64,000 nt of DNA from Ruminococcus sp. (GCA_021200415.1 JAJQGO010000041.1:40033-104032); one strand, 5' to 3'; positions 28,677-38,906 are shown, counted from the first letter of the stretch. Numbers and translations are program-made. The notes: generated by a model from the letters alone, not told the origin.

Positions 28677-29186
28677 TTATTCTTCTGAATTCTTCTTTTT
28701 CTTCTTTGACTTTTTCTCCTCGGAGGAATCGTCCTTGAGCTTTCCTGCTGCAAGAGCGGCAGTCTGATTCTTCTTTTCAGCCTGAGCTGCCTTAGTTCTC
28801 TCGATAGCTGAGGTATTCTCGGAAATCGCCCAAATCTTGATTCTCATTTTATTTTTCTCGCCGCCTGTTTCGATAACTACATTGTCCTCGCCCTTACGGA
28901 TAACCATGCCAACAATTCCGCCGATTGTTACGATTTCATCGCCAATCTGGATATTGCTCTGCATATTCTTTGTTTCCTTTTCCTTTTTCCTCTGTGGACG
29001 AATCATCAGGAAGTACATAAGCGCGAAAATGAGAACGAGCGATATAATCATGGGCATCATACTGCTTGAGCTATCTGTATCCGTCGTCGATGTATCTTCG
29101 GCAAACGCTGTAAGCGACGCTAAAGAAAAAGCCGCTGCGGCTGATAAAGCCGGAACAATTAGCCTGCAAAATTTTTTCATATTCAT
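28677..29186 (-). CDS. yajC: Preprotein translocase accessory protein YajC
   Basis: A 169-residue protein. It has a cleavable signal-like N-terminus (KKFCRLIVPALSAAAAFSLA, then TAFAE), a membrane helix at about 44-62 (MMPMIISLVLIFALMYFLM) followed by the hallmark IRPQRKKEKE, and the conserved IQIGDEIVTIGGIVGMV domain. The C-terminal tail is Lys/Glu rich. YajC associates with SecDF in the membrane. The ATG at 29186 is chosen with TGGAG about 8 bases upstream; the TTG at 29198 overlaps it. The extra signal-like helix makes it longer than the roughly 90-110 residues usual for YajC. Confidence 0.9.
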   Translation of the reverse strand: MNMKKFCRLIVPALSAAAAFSLASLTAFAEDTSTTDTDSSSSMMPMIISLVLIFALMYFLMIRPQRKKEKETKNMQSNIQIGDEIVTIGGIVGMVIRKGEDNVVIETGGEKNKMRIKIWAISENTSAIERTKAAQAEKKNQTAALAAGKLKDDSSEEKKSKKKKKNSEE

Positions 29187-29267
29187 ACGAAACTCCAATC
29201 TGCCGCAGCCTGCGGCTTAACATAATAAATTGATTATCAATGATAATGCATAATAAACATTGGAATT

Positions 29268-29296
29268 ATTATACCATATTTCCGAATGCTTTGCAA
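29268..29296 (-). promoter_or_regulatory. Promoter of yajC
   Basis: Minus-strand TTGCAA (29291-29296) and TATAAT (29268-29273), 17-base spacer. Confidence 0.75.
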
Positions 29297-29335
29297 GTGC
29301 TTTCCCGTGAATTCACCTATATTTCATAATTCTAA

Positions 29336-29364
29336 TAAAAAGCCGCCCCCAAAGGCGGGGACGG
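29336..29364 (-). terminator. Terminator of the ribosomal protein operon
   Basis: On the minus strand CCGTCCCC pairs with GGGGGCGG (8 bp with one G-U pair) around a 6-base loop and is followed by CTTTTTATT. It lies about 28 bases past rplQ. Confidence 0.85.
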
Positions 29365-29391
29365 TCATTTTATGCCTTAATAAATCTGCGA

Positions 29392-29733
29392 TTAAACGAG
29401 CTTAATGATTGCCATTTCAGCTGCATCACCGCGGCGGGGACCAGTCTTTATAATCTGTGTATAACCGCCGTTTCTGTCAGCATACTTAGGTGAAATCTCA
29501 TCAAAAAGCTTCTTAGCAACGTCTTCCTTAGTAACATAAGCCATTACCTGACGCTTGGAGTGCAGATCGTTATTTTTACCGATAGTAATCATTTTTTCTG
29601 CAACAGCACGTACTTCCTTAGCTCTTGTAACGGTTGTTTCGATCTGACCGTTTTCGAGAAGGTAAGTTACCATGCCTCTGAGCATTGCTTTTCTATGGTC
29701 AGTTGTTCTGCCCAGCTTTCTTGTACCCGGCAT
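29392..29733 (-). CDS. rplQ: 50S ribosomal protein L17
   Basis: A 113-residue large-subunit protein near the tunnel exit. [20 protein letters not shown] at the N-terminus is diagnostic. The ATG at 29733 is preferred to the in-frame GTG at 29742, which overlaps the GGAG SD sequence. Last gene of the S10-spc-alpha run, 53 bases after rpoA. Confidence 0.97.
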   Translation of the reverse strand: MPGTRKLGRTTDHRKAMLRGMVTYLLENGQIETTVTRAKEVRAVAEKMITIGKNNDLHSKRQVMAYVTKEDVAKKLFDEISPKYADRNGGYTQIIKTGPRRGDAAEMAIIKLV

Positions 29734-29786
29734 ATAATTCACTCCTTTTCATTTAGGCGCACGCAGCGCCTTGTAAGTGTTAGGTT

Positions 29787-30755
29787 TTATTGATCCTCCT
29801 CCGAAGAAAGGTCGAAGCCCAGTGACTGGAGCTTTTCCTTAACCTCATCGAAGGATTTCTTTCCAAGGTTTCTAACCTTCATCATTTCTTCCTCAGACTT
29901 GTTGATCAAGTCGTCTACAGTATTAATTCCGGCACGCTTGAGACAATTGAATGAACGTACCGATAAGTCAAGATCCTCAATGGTCATCTCAAGGATTTTT
30001 TCCTTACCCTTTTCGTCCTTTTCAACGAGAACCTCCGCCAGACCTGCCTCTTCGGAAAGACCTATAAACAGCTTCAGATGCTCGTTGAGGAGATTGGCTG
30101 CCTGTGACAGCGCTTCCTTTGCGGAAATCGTACCGTCAGTCCAGACCTCAAGGGTCAGCTTGTCATAGTCGGTAACCTGACCAAGTCGTGTATTTTCGAC
30201 TGTGTAGTTTACCTTCAAAACAGGAGTATAAATACTGTCCACGGCAATTACATCAACGGGGAGATTAACCTGCTTCTTATTGCGTTCAGCAGAAACATAT
30301 CCTCTTCCTCTGTCGATTGTAATTTCCATGTAAAGCTTTGCGTCCTTGCCCAATGTAGCGATATGCATACCGGGGTCAAGGATATTAACCTCGGAGTCAG
30401 TTTTTATATCACCGGCTGTTATTTCGCATTCACCCTCTGCTTCTATATAGACTGTTTTCGGACCATCTCCGTAGAGCTTAGCAGTCAAACCCTTTATGCT
30501 GAGGATGATTTCAGTAACATCCTCTTTTACGCCCGGAATAGTTGACAACTCATGGTGAACTGTACCGTCCTTGCCCTGAAGCTTCACGGCGGTTACAGCT
30601 ACACCCGGAAGTGAGGAGAGCAGCACACGTCTGAGACTGTTGCCAAGAGTAATACCGTACCCGCGCTCCAACGGTGCTAAAACGAATTTACCGTACTTGC
30701 CGTCGCTTCGCAGCTCGACAATTTCGATATCCGGCTTATTTATTTTTTCAAGCAT
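29787..30755 (-). CDS. rpoA: RNA polymerase alpha subunit
   Basis: A 322-residue alpha subunit. The N-terminal assembly domain has [20 protein letters not shown] (about 24-43) and [15 protein letters not shown]. The C-terminal domain (about 245-312) has the UP-element and activator binding helices, [20 protein letters not shown] and [21 protein letters not shown] about 6 bases before the ATG. Placed between rpsD and rplQ as usual in Firmicutes. Confidence 0.98.
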   Translation of the reverse strand: MLEKINKPDIEIVELRSDGKYGKFVLAPLERGYGITLGNSLRRVLLSSLPGVAVTAVKLQGKDGTVHHELSTIPGVKEDVTEIILSIKGLTAKLYGDGPKTVYIEAEGECEITAGDIKTDSEVNILDPGMHIATLGKDAKLYMEITIDRGRGYVSAERNKKQVNLPVDVIAVDSIYTPVLKVNYTVENTRLGQVTDYDKLTLEVWTDGTISAKEALSQAANLLNEHLKLFIGLSEEAGLAEVLVEKDEKGKEKILEMTIEDLDLSVRSFNCLKRAGINTVDDLINKSEEEMMKVRNLGKKSFDEVKEKLQSLGFDLSSEEDQ

Positions 30756-30815
30756 AAAACCCTCCTATTTCGCAATAACTGTTTTTTTCAAGTATTGTCA
30801 GTTCAAGAAAAATTA

Positions 30816-31415
30816 TTACTTGGAGTACAACTCAACGATGAGGTGTGTTGCTGCCTCGTAATCAATATCCTCTACTGAAGGCATACGTGATACTGTAGCG
30901 GAGAAATCGTCCTTCTTTGCATCAAGCCATACAGGGACAAGTCTGTCCTTTGTAGCTTCAACTGTTGACTTGAACTTCTCGGTAGTTCTGTCCTTCTCGC
31001 GAAGAGCAATAACATCGCCTACCTTTACTCTGTAGGAAGGAATGTTTACCTTTTTGCCGTTTACAGTATAGTGGCTGTGGGTAACGAGCTGTCTTGCTTC
31101 TCTTCTTGTAAGTGCAAGACCCATTCTGTAAACTACGCTGTCAAGTCTTGACTCAAGAACTGTGATAAGGTTATCACCTGTCTTACCCTCCATTTTTGAA
31201 GCAATTTCAAAATAGTGGTAGAACTGCTTTTCGAGAACGCCGTAAATGAACTTGAGCTTCTGCTTTTCCTTGAGCTGAAGTCCGTATTCAGAAACCTTCT
31301 TTCTGTTGTTTGCGTTCTTAAATCTGATAGATTCCTTCTTAGAAACGCCCATTACTGCGGGGCTGATACCTAAATATCTGCATCTTTTAAGAATTGGTTC
31401 TTTCTGTACTGCCAT
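30816..31415 (-). CDS. rpsD: 30S ribosomal protein S4
   Basis: A 199-residue primary 16S rRNA binding protein. The S4 RNA-binding domain is visible (LESRLDSVVYRMGLALTRRE, then ARQLVTHSHYTVNGKKVNIPS). The N-terminus (EPILKRCRYLGISPAVMG) has only one Cys, so it is not the four-cysteine zinc form. S4 often represses its own operon; no separate leader is seen here. Confidence 0.97.
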   Translation of the reverse strand: MAVQKEPILKRCRYLGISPAVMGVSKKESIRFKNANNRKKVSEYGLQLKEKQKLKFIYGVLEKQFYHYFEIASKMEGKTGDNLITVLESRLDSVVYRMGLALTRREARQLVTHSHYTVNGKKVNIPSYRVKVGDVIALREKDRTTEKFKSTVEATKDRLVPVWLDAKKDDFSATVSRMPSVEDIDYEAATHLIVELYSK

Positions 31416-31439
31416 CTTTAATTAACACCTCCTGTTAGA

Positions 31440-31844
31440 TTAGACACGTCTTCTCTTTGGAGGACGGCATCCGTTATGTGGAATCGGAGTAACGTCCTTA
31501 ATCATCTTAACCTCAAGACCGACTGTCTGGAGTGCTCTGATTGCAGCTTCACGACCTGAACCCGGTCCCTTTACGTAAACCTCAACATTTTTAAGTCCAT
31601 GCTCCATAGCTGCCTTAGCTGCTGTTTCAGCAGCTGTCTGAGCTGCGAAAGGAGTTGACTTTCTTGAGCCTCTGAAGCCAAGTCCGCCTGCGCTTGCCCA
31701 TGAAATAGCGTTGCCTGCGGTATCTGTGATTGTTACGATTGTATTATTGAAAGTGGACTGAATATGAACTGCGCCGCTTTCGATGTTCTTGCGTTCTCTA
31801 CGTCTTCTGACTGTAGTAACCTTTTTACCCTTCTGCTGTGCCAA
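31440..31844 (-). CDS. rpsK: 30S ribosomal protein S11
   Basis: A 134-residue platform protein of the small subunit. Motifs: [34 protein letters not shown] and the C-terminal [20 protein letters not shown] start at 31844 with GGAGG 9 bases upstream. Confidence 0.97.
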   Translation of the reverse strand: MAQQKGKKVTTVRRRRERKNIESGAVHIQSTFNNTIVTITDTAGNAISWASAGGLGFRGSRKSTPFAAQTAAETAAKAAMEHGLKNVEVYVKGPGSGREAAIRALQTVGLEVKMIKDVTPIPHNGCRPPKRRRV

Positions 31845-31858
31845 AGCTCATAACCTCC

Positions 31859-32227
31859 TTACTTCTTCTTGTTAGCGATTGTCTTTACAGGACCCTTGCG
31901 GGTTCTTGCATTTGTCTTGGTTCTCTGACCTCTTACGGGGAGTCCCTTACGGTGACGAACGCCTCTGTAGCAGCCGATTTCAACGAGTCGCTTGATATTA
32001 AGAGCAACCTCGCGGCGAAGATCACCTTCAACTGTATAATTAGCGTCGATATAGTCACGAAGCTTAGCTACATCCTCTTCAGAAAGATCCTTAACTCTCG
32101 TATCGGGATTAACGCCTGTGTTGGCGAGGATTGTTGTTGCAGTCTGACGACCGATTCCGTAGATATAAGTAAGACCGATCTCTACTCTCTTATTCTTAGG
32201 AAGGTCAACACCAGCTATTCTTGCCAT
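31859..32227 (-). CDS. rpsM: 30S ribosomal protein S13
   Basis: A 122-residue head protein of the 30S subunit contacting L5 and the tRNAs. [20 protein letters not shown] at the start and the basic end [24 protein letters not shown] segment (here [20 protein letters not shown]) are diagnostic. Follows rpmJ. Confidence 0.97.
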   Translation of the reverse strand: MARIAGVDLPKNKRVEIGLTYIYGIGRQTATTILANTGVNPDTRVKDLSEEDVAKLRDYIDANYTVEGDLRREVALNIKRLVEIGCYRGVRHRKGLPVRGQRTKTNARTRKGPVKTIANKKK

Positions 32228-32260
32228 ATTGTTATTTGCACCTCCATTAATGCGCGGGGA

Positions 32261-32374
32261 TTAGCCCTGACGCTGCTTATGCTTTGGATTTTCGCAGATT
32301 ACCATGATTCTGCCTTTACGTTTAATAACCTTGCACTTTTCGCAAATAGGTTTTACTGAAGGTCTGACTTTCAT
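32261..32374 (-). CDS. rpmJ: 50S ribosomal protein L36
   Basis: A 37-codon gene. The protein begins [20 protein letters not shown] and ends in a Lys/Gln tail (KHKQRQG). Cys11, Cys14, a third Cys and a His form the zinc site of the zinc-binding L36 type. GGAGG precedes the ATG. It lies between infA and rpsM, as usual. Confidence 0.97.
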   Translation of the reverse strand: MKVRPSVKPICEKCKVIKRKGRIMVICENPKHKQRQG

Positions 32375-32420
32375 TGAAAATACCTCCTTTAGCGGGTATA
32401 GAGCCTCTCAGCTCTGTTTA

Positions 32421-32648
32421 TTACTTAACGCGCCATGTGATTCTTCCGTGTGTCAGATCGTATTTTGACAACTCGATCTTCACCTTGTCACCCGGCACAA
32501 TTCTGATATAATTCATTCTGAGCTTACCGGAAATGTGGCATAACACCTCGTGATCTCCGTTAAAGCCATCAAGCTTAACCTTAAACATTGCGTTGGGAAG
32601 GGCATCTGTGACAGTACCCTCAACCTCGATTGCATCTTCCTTTGACAC
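32421..32648 (-). CDS. infA: Translation initiation factor IF-1
   Basis: A 75-residue S1-like OB-fold protein that occupies the A site during initiation. [20 protein letters not shown] and VEL-like [17 protein letters not shown] are typical. GTG start at 32648 with GGAGG 9 bases upstream. Confidence 0.97.
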   Translation of the reverse strand: MSKEDAIEVEGTVTDALPNAMFKVKLDGFNGDHEVLCHISGKLRMNYIRIVPGDKVKIELSKYDLTHGRITWRVK

Positions 32649-32663
32649 CTTGCATAACCTCCT

Positions 32664-32906
32664 TTACTCAGCGGCTGAAAATTCCTTCAGCAGCGTCCTG
32701 AGCTTTTTATCAGTTATATCATTTAAATCAATCATACTGTTCGTAAAGCGAAGGTGCTTTATATTTTTGCGCTTCGGAGAATCCAGCCTTCGGCTTTTCC
32801 CGTCCGCTATAAAGCAGAAACCGTTCTGCACGCCGGTAACAACGAAATATCCTCCGTCATCTCTTCCGGCAGCTGCTTTTACGACTGAGCCTTTTTGTAC
32901 CTTCAC
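32664..32906 (-). CDS. KOW-domain RNA-binding protein (L14e/L27e-like)
   Basis: An 80-residue basic protein. Its N-terminus (KGSVVKAAAGRDDGGYFVVTG) is a KOW-type beta-barrel motif related to eukaryotic L14e/L6e. In Clostridia a gene of this kind commonly sits between map and infA, as here. The C-terminal helical part has Lys-rich RNA-binding character. The function is not established; a ribosome-linked role is likely. GTG start at 32906 after GGAGGG. Confidence 0.75.
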   Translation of the reverse strand: MKVQKGSVVKAAAGRDDGGYFVVTGVQNGFCFIADGKSRRLDSPKRKNIKHLRFTNSMIDLNDITDKKLRTLLKEFSAAE

Positions 32907-32919
32907 AATTATCCCTCCG

Positions 32920-33669
32920 TCAGGGTTGTGTCAAAATGACGGGACCGTCAGGAGTTATTGCGATAGCGTGCTCAAAATGAGCAGATAGTGAACCACTAAC
33001 CGTCAGAACGGTCCAACCGTCCTTGAGAACTCTTACATCGTCGCCCTTGACATTTATCATTGGCTCAATGCAGAATGTCATTCCGGCAGTCAATCTTGGT
33101 CCGTGACCTGCACGGCCATAATTCGGAACCTCCGGTGATTCATGAAGCTCTCTGCCGATACCGTGGCCGCAGTAATTTCTTACGATTCCGTAGCCTCGTG
33201 AGGCACAGTATTCCTCAACAGCATGAGATACATCTCCGAGTCTTGCGCCAACCTGAGCTTTGGCAATCCCCTCATAAAGGCTTGCCTCCGTTACCTCAAG
33301 CAATGCTTTTGCTTCATCAGAAATTTTTCCGCATGGGAACGTCGCGCAGGTATCACCGTGAAAGCCGTTATAAAACGCTCCCACATCAACGCTTACGATG
33401 TCTCCCTCGCAGATTTTTTTAGAGCTGCGCGGTATTCCGTGAATTACCTCATTGTTAATTGAAATGCAGGCACTTCCCGGAAAGCCTCCGTAGCCCTTGA
33501 AAGACGGCTTCGCACCACACTTCACGATATAATCATGTACGATTTTATCAAGATCAAGGGTGCTCATGCCCGGTCTTATTGATTCTCCCGCAAGCTTCAG
33601 CGCTCTGCCGGCGATTCTTCCGGCTTCACGCATTTTAGCTAAATCGGTTTTGGATTTTATGCTAATCAT
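32920..33669 (-). CDS. map: Methionine aminopeptidase, type I
   Basis: A 249-residue metalloprotease that removes the N-terminal Met from nascent proteins. The metal ligands are visible in order: Asp in VSVDVGAFYNGFHGD (two Asp), His in YCGHGIGRELHE, Glu in FCIEPMI and the later Glu in SAHFEHAIAIT. The ATG at 33669 has AGGAG 10 bases upstream. An alternative ATG at 33678 overlaps the adk stop (ATGA) but has almost no SD spacing. Confidence 0.96.
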   Translation of the reverse strand: MISIKSKTDLAKMREAGRIAGRALKLAGESIRPGMSTLDLDKIVHDYIVKCGAKPSFKGYGGFPGSACISINNEVIHGIPRSSKKICEGDIVSVDVGAFYNGFHGDTCATFPCGKISDEAKALLEVTEASLYEGIAKAQVGARLGDVSHAVEEYCASRGYGIVRNYCGHGIGRELHESPEVPNYGRAGHGPRLTAGMTFCIEPMINVKGDDVRVLKDGWTVLTVSGSLSAHFEHAIAITPDGPVILTQP

Positions 33670-33674
33670 ACAGC

Positions 33675-34307
33675 TCATGCTCCTACAGCTGCAAGCGTCA
33701 GCTTTGAAGTTGCAGCAACCTCTTCCTGACCTTCAACTGTTACAAGCTTGCCCTGCTTTTCATAATAGTCCTTCAGGGGAGCTGTCTTTTCGTGATAAGT
33801 TTTAAGCCTCTCGATAACTGTTTCAGGCTGATCATCCTTACGGATAACAGTTGCAGCTCCGCACTTATCGCAAACGCCTTCCTTCTTGGACGGCTTGAAT
33901 TCGATGTGGTAGGAAGCTCCGCAGCCCTCGCAGACACGTCTGCCGGAAACTCTCTGCTTGATTGTTTCGTCAGGAACTGAGATTTCAATTACCTTATCAA
34001 TTTTTACGCTCATGGCGTCAAGAGCCTCCGCCTGCGGAACAGTTCTCGGAAAGCCGTCGAGAATGAAGCCGTTTTTGCAGTCATCCTCAGCGATTCTCTC
34101 CTTCAGGATACCGATAACAATATCATCTGAAACGAGAGCGCCTGCATCCATTGCAGCCTTAGCCTTGAGTCCGTACTCTGTTCCGTTTTTTGCAGCCTCA
34201 CGAAGAATATTGCCTGTTGAAATCTGGGGAATACCGAGAGCTTCGGAAACAACCTCAGCCTGAGTTCCCTTACCTGCGCCCGGAGCGCCTAAAAATATAA
34301 GATTCAT
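33675..34307 (-). CDS. adk: Adenylate kinase
   Basis: A 210-residue enzyme interconverting AMP + ATP and 2 ADP. The P-loop GAPGAGKGTQAE is at about 7-18, followed by FILDGFPRTVPQAEAL. The LID domain carries a zinc site of four Cys (CEGCGASYH and CDKCGA), typical of Gram-positive long-form Adk. Its stop overlaps the first possible ATG of map. Confidence 0.97.
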   Translation of the reverse strand: MNLIFLGAPGAGKGTQAEVVSEALGIPQISTGNILREAAKNGTEYGLKAKAAMDAGALVSDDIVIGILKERIAEDDCKNGFILDGFPRTVPQAEALDAMSVKIDKVIEISVPDETIKQRVSGRRVCEGCGASYHIEFKPSKKEGVCDKCGAATVIRKDDQPETVIERLKTYHEKTAPLKDYYEKQGKLVTVEGQEEVAATSKLTLAAVGA

Positions 34308-34322
34308 ATTCAGGATCCTCCC

Positions 34323-35633
34323 TTACTGTAAGAAGCCCTTATGATGACGCATCATAAGCTGTGATTCGAGTGTACGTGTTGTTTCGAGAGCAACGCTTAC
34401 TGCGATGAGTATTGTCGTACCGCCCATTGAGAGGGATGACAAATTGCTGTCTGCTCTTGAAATGAAAATCGGTATAATAGCAATAATTCCGAGGAATACA
34501 GCGCCGACAAGAGTAATTTTCGAGAGAACTCTCTGGATATACTCCGATGTAGGCTTACCGGGTCTGATACCGGGGATACCGCCGTTGCTCTGACGGAGAT
34601 TATTGGCAATTTCAACCGGATTATACTGGATAGACACATAGAAGTAGTTGAACGCAACGATCAGAATGAAGTAGATGATTGCATAGGGAATACCTCTTGT
34701 GCTGAAGAACTCGCAGAACTTCGTGTAGAATGTTGAGGAGTTCTCGTCTACGGGGTTGAAAAGCTGGATTGTAGCCGGCAATGACATAAATGACATTGCG
34801 AAGATGATAGGCATAACGCCACTCATGCAGACCTTAATCGGAATATGCGTTTTCTGACCGCCGTACTGCTTTCTTCCGACAACGCGCTTAGCGTACTGAA
34901 TCGGAATTCTTCTCTCGGCTTCGTTCATGAATACGATGAACGCGAACTCGAAGATAATGAATAAAACATATCCAACCGTAATAAAGAGATACGGGCTTGG
35001 AGTATCAAGTGTGAGTGAAATAAGGTGACCGAGATCACTCGGGAATCTTGCAACGATACCTGCAAAGAGAATCATTGAAACGCCGTTGCCTATGCCCTTA
35101 TCGCTGATTCTGTTGCCCATCCAGACAACGAATGACGAACCCGCAACAAAGCAAGCAATGATAACCACAGCTGAGAAATACATTGCCCAGCCGGAGGTGA
35201 ACTCAACAGCTTCCATTGAATTTTTCAGTGTCAGGTAATAAGCAACTGACATGAAAATTGAAAGTGCCAATGAAACGTATGCAGTAATTTTGTTGATCTT
35301 TTTCCTTCCCTCTTCGCCCTCTTCACGAAGTCTTTCAAGCGGCGGCAGCGCATAGGTAAGAAGCTGCATAATGATTGACGCGTTAATATAAGGCGTAATC
35401 GAAAGACATAGAATTGTTGCCTGTGAAAGGGAGCCGCCCGTCATGGTGTTCATGTATTCGAGGAAGTTGCCGTTTGTGGCATTGCTGTCCATCCATGTCT
35501 GTACGGAGCTGACATCGAGGAAGGGAACTGTAACTGAGCTTCCGAAACGGAAGATAATGATCATGAGTAATGTGTATAAGAGCTTTTTGCGTATTTCCGG
35601 AATATGCCAAGCATTTCTCAATGTCTGAAACAC
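34323..35633 (-). CDS. secY: Protein translocase channel SecY
   Basis: A 436-residue protein with ten membrane helices that forms the Sec channel. Signatures: GSSVTVPFLD in the plug and first-loop region, LSITPYINASIIMQLLTY, ERRIPIQYAKRVVG in a cytoplasmic loop, and NNLRQSNGGIPGIRPGKPT, the ribosome/SecA docking loop. GTG start directly after the rplO stop. Confidence 0.98.
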   Translation of the reverse strand: MFQTLRNAWHIPEIRKKLLYTLLMIIIFRFGSSVTVPFLDVSSVQTWMDSNATNGNFLEYMNTMTGGSLSQATILCLSITPYINASIIMQLLTYALPPLERLREEGEEGRKKINKITAYVSLALSIFMSVAYYLTLKNSMEAVEFTSGWAMYFSAVVIIACFVAGSSFVVWMGNRISDKGIGNGVSMILFAGIVARFPSDLGHLISLTLDTPSPYLFITVGYVLFIIFEFAFIVFMNEAERRIPIQYAKRVVGRKQYGGQKTHIPIKVCMSGVMPIIFAMSFMSLPATIQLFNPVDENSSTFYTKFCEFFSTRGIPYAIIYFILIVAFNYFYVSIQYNPVEIANNLRQSNGGIPGIRPGKPTSEYIQRVLSKITLVGAVFLGIIAIIPIFISRADSNLSSLSMGGTTILIAVSVALETTRTLESQLMMRHHKGFLQ

Positions 35634-35634
35634 A

Positions 35635-36075
35635 TTACATCACCTCTGCTTTCCCGCCAGCCTTCTCGATTTTTTCGATGGCACTCTGTGAGAATTTAGC
35701 AGCCTTTACTGTTAAATTAGCAGTAAGTTCGCCATTGCCAAGAATTTTAACGCCATCGTTCACCTTCTTTACAAGACCCGCAGCCTTAAGAAGCTCTGTA
35801 TCAACTACAGTGCCGTCCTTGAACTTATTGAGATCTCCTACGTTAACGATTGCATACTTTGTAGCAAAAATATTATTGAATCCTCTCTTAGGGATACGTC
35901 TTGCCAGAGGCATCTGACCACCCTCGAAGCCGATTCTTACACCGCCGCCTGAACGTGCGTTCTGACCCTTATGGCCCTTGCCGGCTGTCTTTCCGTTACC
36001 TGATCCATGACCTCTGCCGATACGCTTAACGTCCTTATTTGAATCAGGAGCCGGGGTTAATTCGTGAATCTTCAT
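35635..36075 (-). CDS. rplO: 50S ribosomal protein L15
   Basis: A 146-residue protein with the Gly/Arg-rich N-terminal extension ([20 protein letters not shown]) that reaches into the 23S rRNA core. [17 protein letters not shown] is diagnostic. One base separates its stop from secY. Confidence 0.97.
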   Translation of the reverse strand: MKIHELTPAPDSNKDVKRIGRGHGSGNGKTAGKGHKGQNARSGGGVRIGFEGGQMPLARRIPKRGFNNIFATKYAIVNVGDLNKFKDGTVVDTELLKAAGLVKKVNDGVKILGNGELTANLTVKAAKFSQSAIEKIEKAGGKAEVM

Positions 36076-36096
36076 AAACTTGCACCTCCTTGTCGC

Positions 36097-36273
36097 TTAC
36101 GCTTCAGTTACCTCAACGAGGTGGGATATTTTCTTGATTTTTCCGTTTGTCTGCTCATTGTCAGGCTGAACTGTAGTATCGCCGATCTTTCTCAGGCCAA
36201 GTGACTGAGCAGTAGCGATCTGGTCTTTCTTTCTTCCGATAAGACTCTTGACAAGCTTAATTTCCTTTGCCAT
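36097..36273 (-). CDS. rpmD: 50S ribosomal protein L30
   Basis: A 58-residue protein beginning [20 protein letters not shown] and containing [15 protein letters not shown], the family core. ATG at 36273. Placed between rpsE and rplO as in other Firmicutes. Confidence 0.95.
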   Translation of the reverse strand: MAKEIKLVKSLIGRKKDQIATAQSLGLRKIGDTTVQPDNEQTNGKIKKISHLVEVTEA

Positions 36274-36286
36274 AGTTACTGCCTCC

Positions 36287-36787
36287 TTAACCTAAGATTT
36301 CCTTAACGGTCTTGCCTCTCTTTGCAGCGACTTCCTTAGCCGTCGTGCATGATGTAAGACCATTGATTGTAGCTCTTACCACGTTGCATGGATTATTTGA
36401 ACGAAGTGACTTTGTTCTGATATCCTGAATTCCTGCAACCTCAATTACCGCACGGACAGGTCCGCCTGCGATAACTCCTGTACCGGGTGCAGCGGGCTTC
36501 ATAAGAACTCTGCCTGCGCCGAACGCACCGATAACCTCGTGAGGGATAGTTGTTCCCTTGAGGGCAACCTTCCTGAGGTTCTTCTTTGCGTCCTCAATAC
36601 CCTTGCGGATTGCGTCCGGAACTTCTCCTGACTTTCCAAGTCCAAAGCCAACTGTACCGTTGCCGTCGCCGACTACTACGAGTGCAGCAAACTTCATAAT
36701 ACGTCCGCCCTTAACAGTCTTGGAAACACGGTTGATTGCGACAACCTTTTCTATGAGCTCAGTACCCTGTGTTTCATAATTAGCCAT
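36287..36787 (-). CDS. rpsE: 30S ribosomal protein S5
   Basis: A 166-residue protein involved in decoding accuracy. The dsRNA-binding fold contains [20 protein letters not shown] and [34 protein letters not shown] is the second conserved block. Normal length. Followed by rpmD. Confidence 0.97.
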   Translation of the reverse strand: MANYETQGTELIEKVVAINRVSKTVKGGRIMKFAALVVVGDGNGTVGFGLGKSGEVPDAIRKGIEDAKKNLRKVALKGTTIPHEVIGAFGAGRVLMKPAAPGTGVIAGGPVRAVIEVAGIQDIRTKSLRSNNPCNVVRATINGLTSCTTAKEVAAKRGKTVKEILG

Positions 36788-36802
36788 TATTTTACCTCCC
36801 TC

Positions 36803-37162
36803 TTAGAATTTTAATCCGTTCTCACGGGCACCTTCTGCGAGTTCCTTTACACGGCCGTGATAAAGGTATCCGCCTCTGTCGAATACGACTTCGCTTATGC
36901 CCTTTGCAGCTGCATTCTTTGCGATCATCTCTCCGACCTTACGTGCGCCTTCAATATTGCCGCCGTTGCCCTCAAAGCCCTTATCCATGCTGGATGCCGA
37001 AGCAAGAGTAACACCGTTTACATCGTCGATAACCTGAGCATAGATGTGCTTTGTTGAACGGAACACATTGAGACGAGGACGCTCGGGAGTACCGGAAATC
37101 TTTGCGCGTACTCTGCGATGTCTCTTTAATCTTGCCTTATTGCTGTCAATCTTCTTAATCAT
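36803..37162 (-). CDS. rplR: 50S ribosomal protein L18
   Basis: A 119-residue 5S rRNA-binding protein. [20 protein letters not shown] and the end [20 protein letters not shown] are typical. It sits between rplF and rpsE. Confidence 0.97.
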   Translation of the reverse strand: MIKKIDSNKARLKRHRRVRAKISGTPERPRLNVFRSTKHIYAQVIDDVNGVTLASASSMDKGFEGNGGNIEGARKVGEMIAKNAAAKGISEVVFDRGGYLYHGRVKELAEGARENGLKF

Positions 37163-37181
37163 AGCAATTTGCTCCTTCTAA

Positions 37182-37727
37182 TTACTTCTTGCCCTTGCCG
37201 GCCTTACCTTCCTTGCGGATGATATGCTCGCCGGCATATCTGATACCCTTGCCCTTGTACGGCTCAGGCGGACGCTTTTCGCGAACCTCTGCTGCAAATT
37301 GACCTACAGCCTGTTTGTCGATACCGTTGATCACAAGCTTATTCGGCTGGGGAACGTCAATCTTGATTGAATCTGTTTCCTCAATGATAACCTGATGTGA
37401 AAAGCCAAGGTTAAGTGTAACCTTATTGCCCTGCTTTGCTGCACGGTAGCCGACACCCTCGATTTCGAGAGTCTTTGAATATCCGTTTGTAACGCCCTCA
37501 ACCATATTTGAGATGAGAGTTCTTGTAAGACCGTGAAGTGAACGATGAACCTTGTCATCGGACGGTCTTGTAACTGTAATTACGCCCTCAGCGACCTCAA
37601 TTCCAAGCTCCTTGCTGAACTGCTTTGTAAGCTCGCCCTTTGGTCCTTTTACTGTAATGCAGTTGTTGTCGTTTTTTACTTCGACACCTGCGGGGATGCT
37701 GATGGGCTTTTTACCGATTCTTGACAT
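37182..37727 (-). CDS. rplF: 50S ribosomal protein L6
   Basis: A 181-residue protein near the factor-binding site. SRIGKKPISIPAGVEV at the N-terminus, TRTLISNMVEGVTNGYSKTL in the middle and the second-domain motif PPEPYKGKGIRYAGE near the end are diagnostic. Confidence 0.98.
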   Translation of the reverse strand: MSRIGKKPISIPAGVEVKNDNNCITVKGPKGELTKQFSKELGIEVAEGVITVTRPSDDKVHRSLHGLTRTLISNMVEGVTNGYSKTLEIEGVGYRAAKQGNKVTLNLGFSHQVIIEETDSIKIDVPQPNKLVINGIDKQAVGQFAAEVREKRPPEPYKGKGIRYAGEHIIRKEGKAGKGKK

Positions 37728-37740
37728 ATCAGTATCCTCC

Positions 37741-38139
37741 TTACCAGATGTATGCGAGGATTTCGCCGCCGACGTTAAGCTCTCTTGCCTTCTTGTCGGT
37801 TACGATACCCTTTGATGTTGAAACGATTGCGATGCCAAGGCCTTTTCTTACCTTAGGCATATCTGCGCAGCTTGAATAGATACGCAGACCGGGCTTTGAC
37901 ACCCTGCGTAAACCTGTGATAACCGGCGACTTGTTGTCCCCGTATTTCAGCGTGATTCTTATAACACCCTGCTTTCCGTCCTCAATGACCTGAAAACCCT
38001 TTACATATCCCTCGTCAACGAGAATCTGTGTAATAGCCTTCTTTACATTTGAAGCGGGAACGTCAACTGTGGCGTGCTTTGCAGTATTCGCATTACGAAT
38101 TCTTGTTAAAAGATCTGCTATTGTATCAGTGATTTGCAT
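37741..38139 (-). CDS. rpsH: 30S ribosomal protein S8
   Basis: A 132-residue 16S rRNA central-domain binder. [18 protein letters not shown] at the start and [19 protein letters not shown] near the end are characteristic. S8 is the usual repressor of the spc operon in other bacteria. Confidence 0.98.
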   Translation of the reverse strand: MQITDTIADLLTRIRNANTAKHATVDVPASNVKKAITQILVDEGYVKGFQVIEDGKQGVIRITLKYGDNKSPVITGLRRVSKPGLRIYSSCADMPKVRKGLGIAIVSTSKGIVTDKKARELNVGGEILAYIW

Positions 38140-38163
38140 GCCGAATGACCTCCTTTTAGTATT

Positions 38164-38349
38164 TTACCAGCTTGCTTTCTTAACACCCGGAATCTGACCT
38201 TCATGTGCAAGCTCTCTGAAGCAGATACGGCAGATGCCGAACTTTCTGAGATATGCGTGCGGTCTGCCACAAATCTTGCATCTGTTATATGCTCTTGTGG
38301 AATACTTGGGAGTTTTCTGCTGCTTATTTATCATTGCTTTTTTAGCCAT
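38164..38349 (-). CDS. rpsN: 30S ribosomal protein S14, zinc-binding type
   Basis: A 61-residue short S14 with four zinc-ligand cysteines (CKICGRPH and CRICFRELA) and the end PGVKKASW. This is the zinc-requiring form; a zinc-free paralog, if present, is not in this window. Confidence 0.97.
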   Translation of the reverse strand: MAKKAMINKQQKTPKYSTRAYNRCKICGRPHAYLRKFGICRICFRELAHEGQIPGVKKASW

Positions 38350-38366
38350 TATCTAATCCTCCCTGA

Positions 38367-38906
38367 TTACTTAATGAACGGAGCGCCCAGAAGTGTCAGG
38401 AGCTCTTTTGCCTCTTCATCAGTTTCAGCTGTTGTGATGAAGTTAATATCCATTCCTCTTACCTTGTCGATCTTGTCGTATTCGATCTCAGGGAATATGA
38501 GCTGTTCCTTGATTCCGGTTGAGTAATTGCCCTTGCCGTCGAAGGAATTTGCGCTGATTCCTCTGAAGTCACGAACACGCGGGAATGCGATATTGAAAAG
38601 CTTATCTACGAATTCATACATTTTTTCGCTTCTGAGTGTTACCTTAACGCCGATGGGCATTCCCTCACGAAGCTTGAAGTTAGCAACCGACTTCTTAGCT
38701 CTGCAGACTACAGGCTTCTGACCTGTAATAGCAGCAAGGTCAGTCATGATTGCGTCGATAACCTTTGCGTTATCCTTTGCTTCTCCTGCGCCGACATTGA
38801 TAACAACCTTGTCGAGCTTCGGAATCTGCATTACGCTCTTGTAGCCGAATTTCTTCATCATAGCAGGAGCGACGTTGCTAACGTAATAATCCTTTAATCG
38901 AGCCAT
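38367..38906 (-). CDS. rplE: 50S ribosomal protein L5
   Basis: A 179-residue 5S rRNA-binding protein forming an intersubunit bridge. It begins [20 protein letters not shown] and has [13 protein letters not shown], the [20 protein letters not shown] core and [17 protein letters not shown]. The ATG at 38906 follows AAGGAG; the longer frame to 38984 overlaps rplX and is not used. Confidence 0.97.
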   Translation of the reverse strand: MARLKDYYVSNVAPAMMKKFGYKSVMQIPKLDKVVINVGAGEAKDNAKVIDAIMTDLAAITGQKPVVCRAKKSVANFKLREGMPIGVKVTLRSEKMYEFVDKLFNIAFPRVRDFRGISANSFDGKGNYSTGIKEQLIFPEIEYDKIDKVRGMDINFITTAETDEEAKELLTLLGAPFIK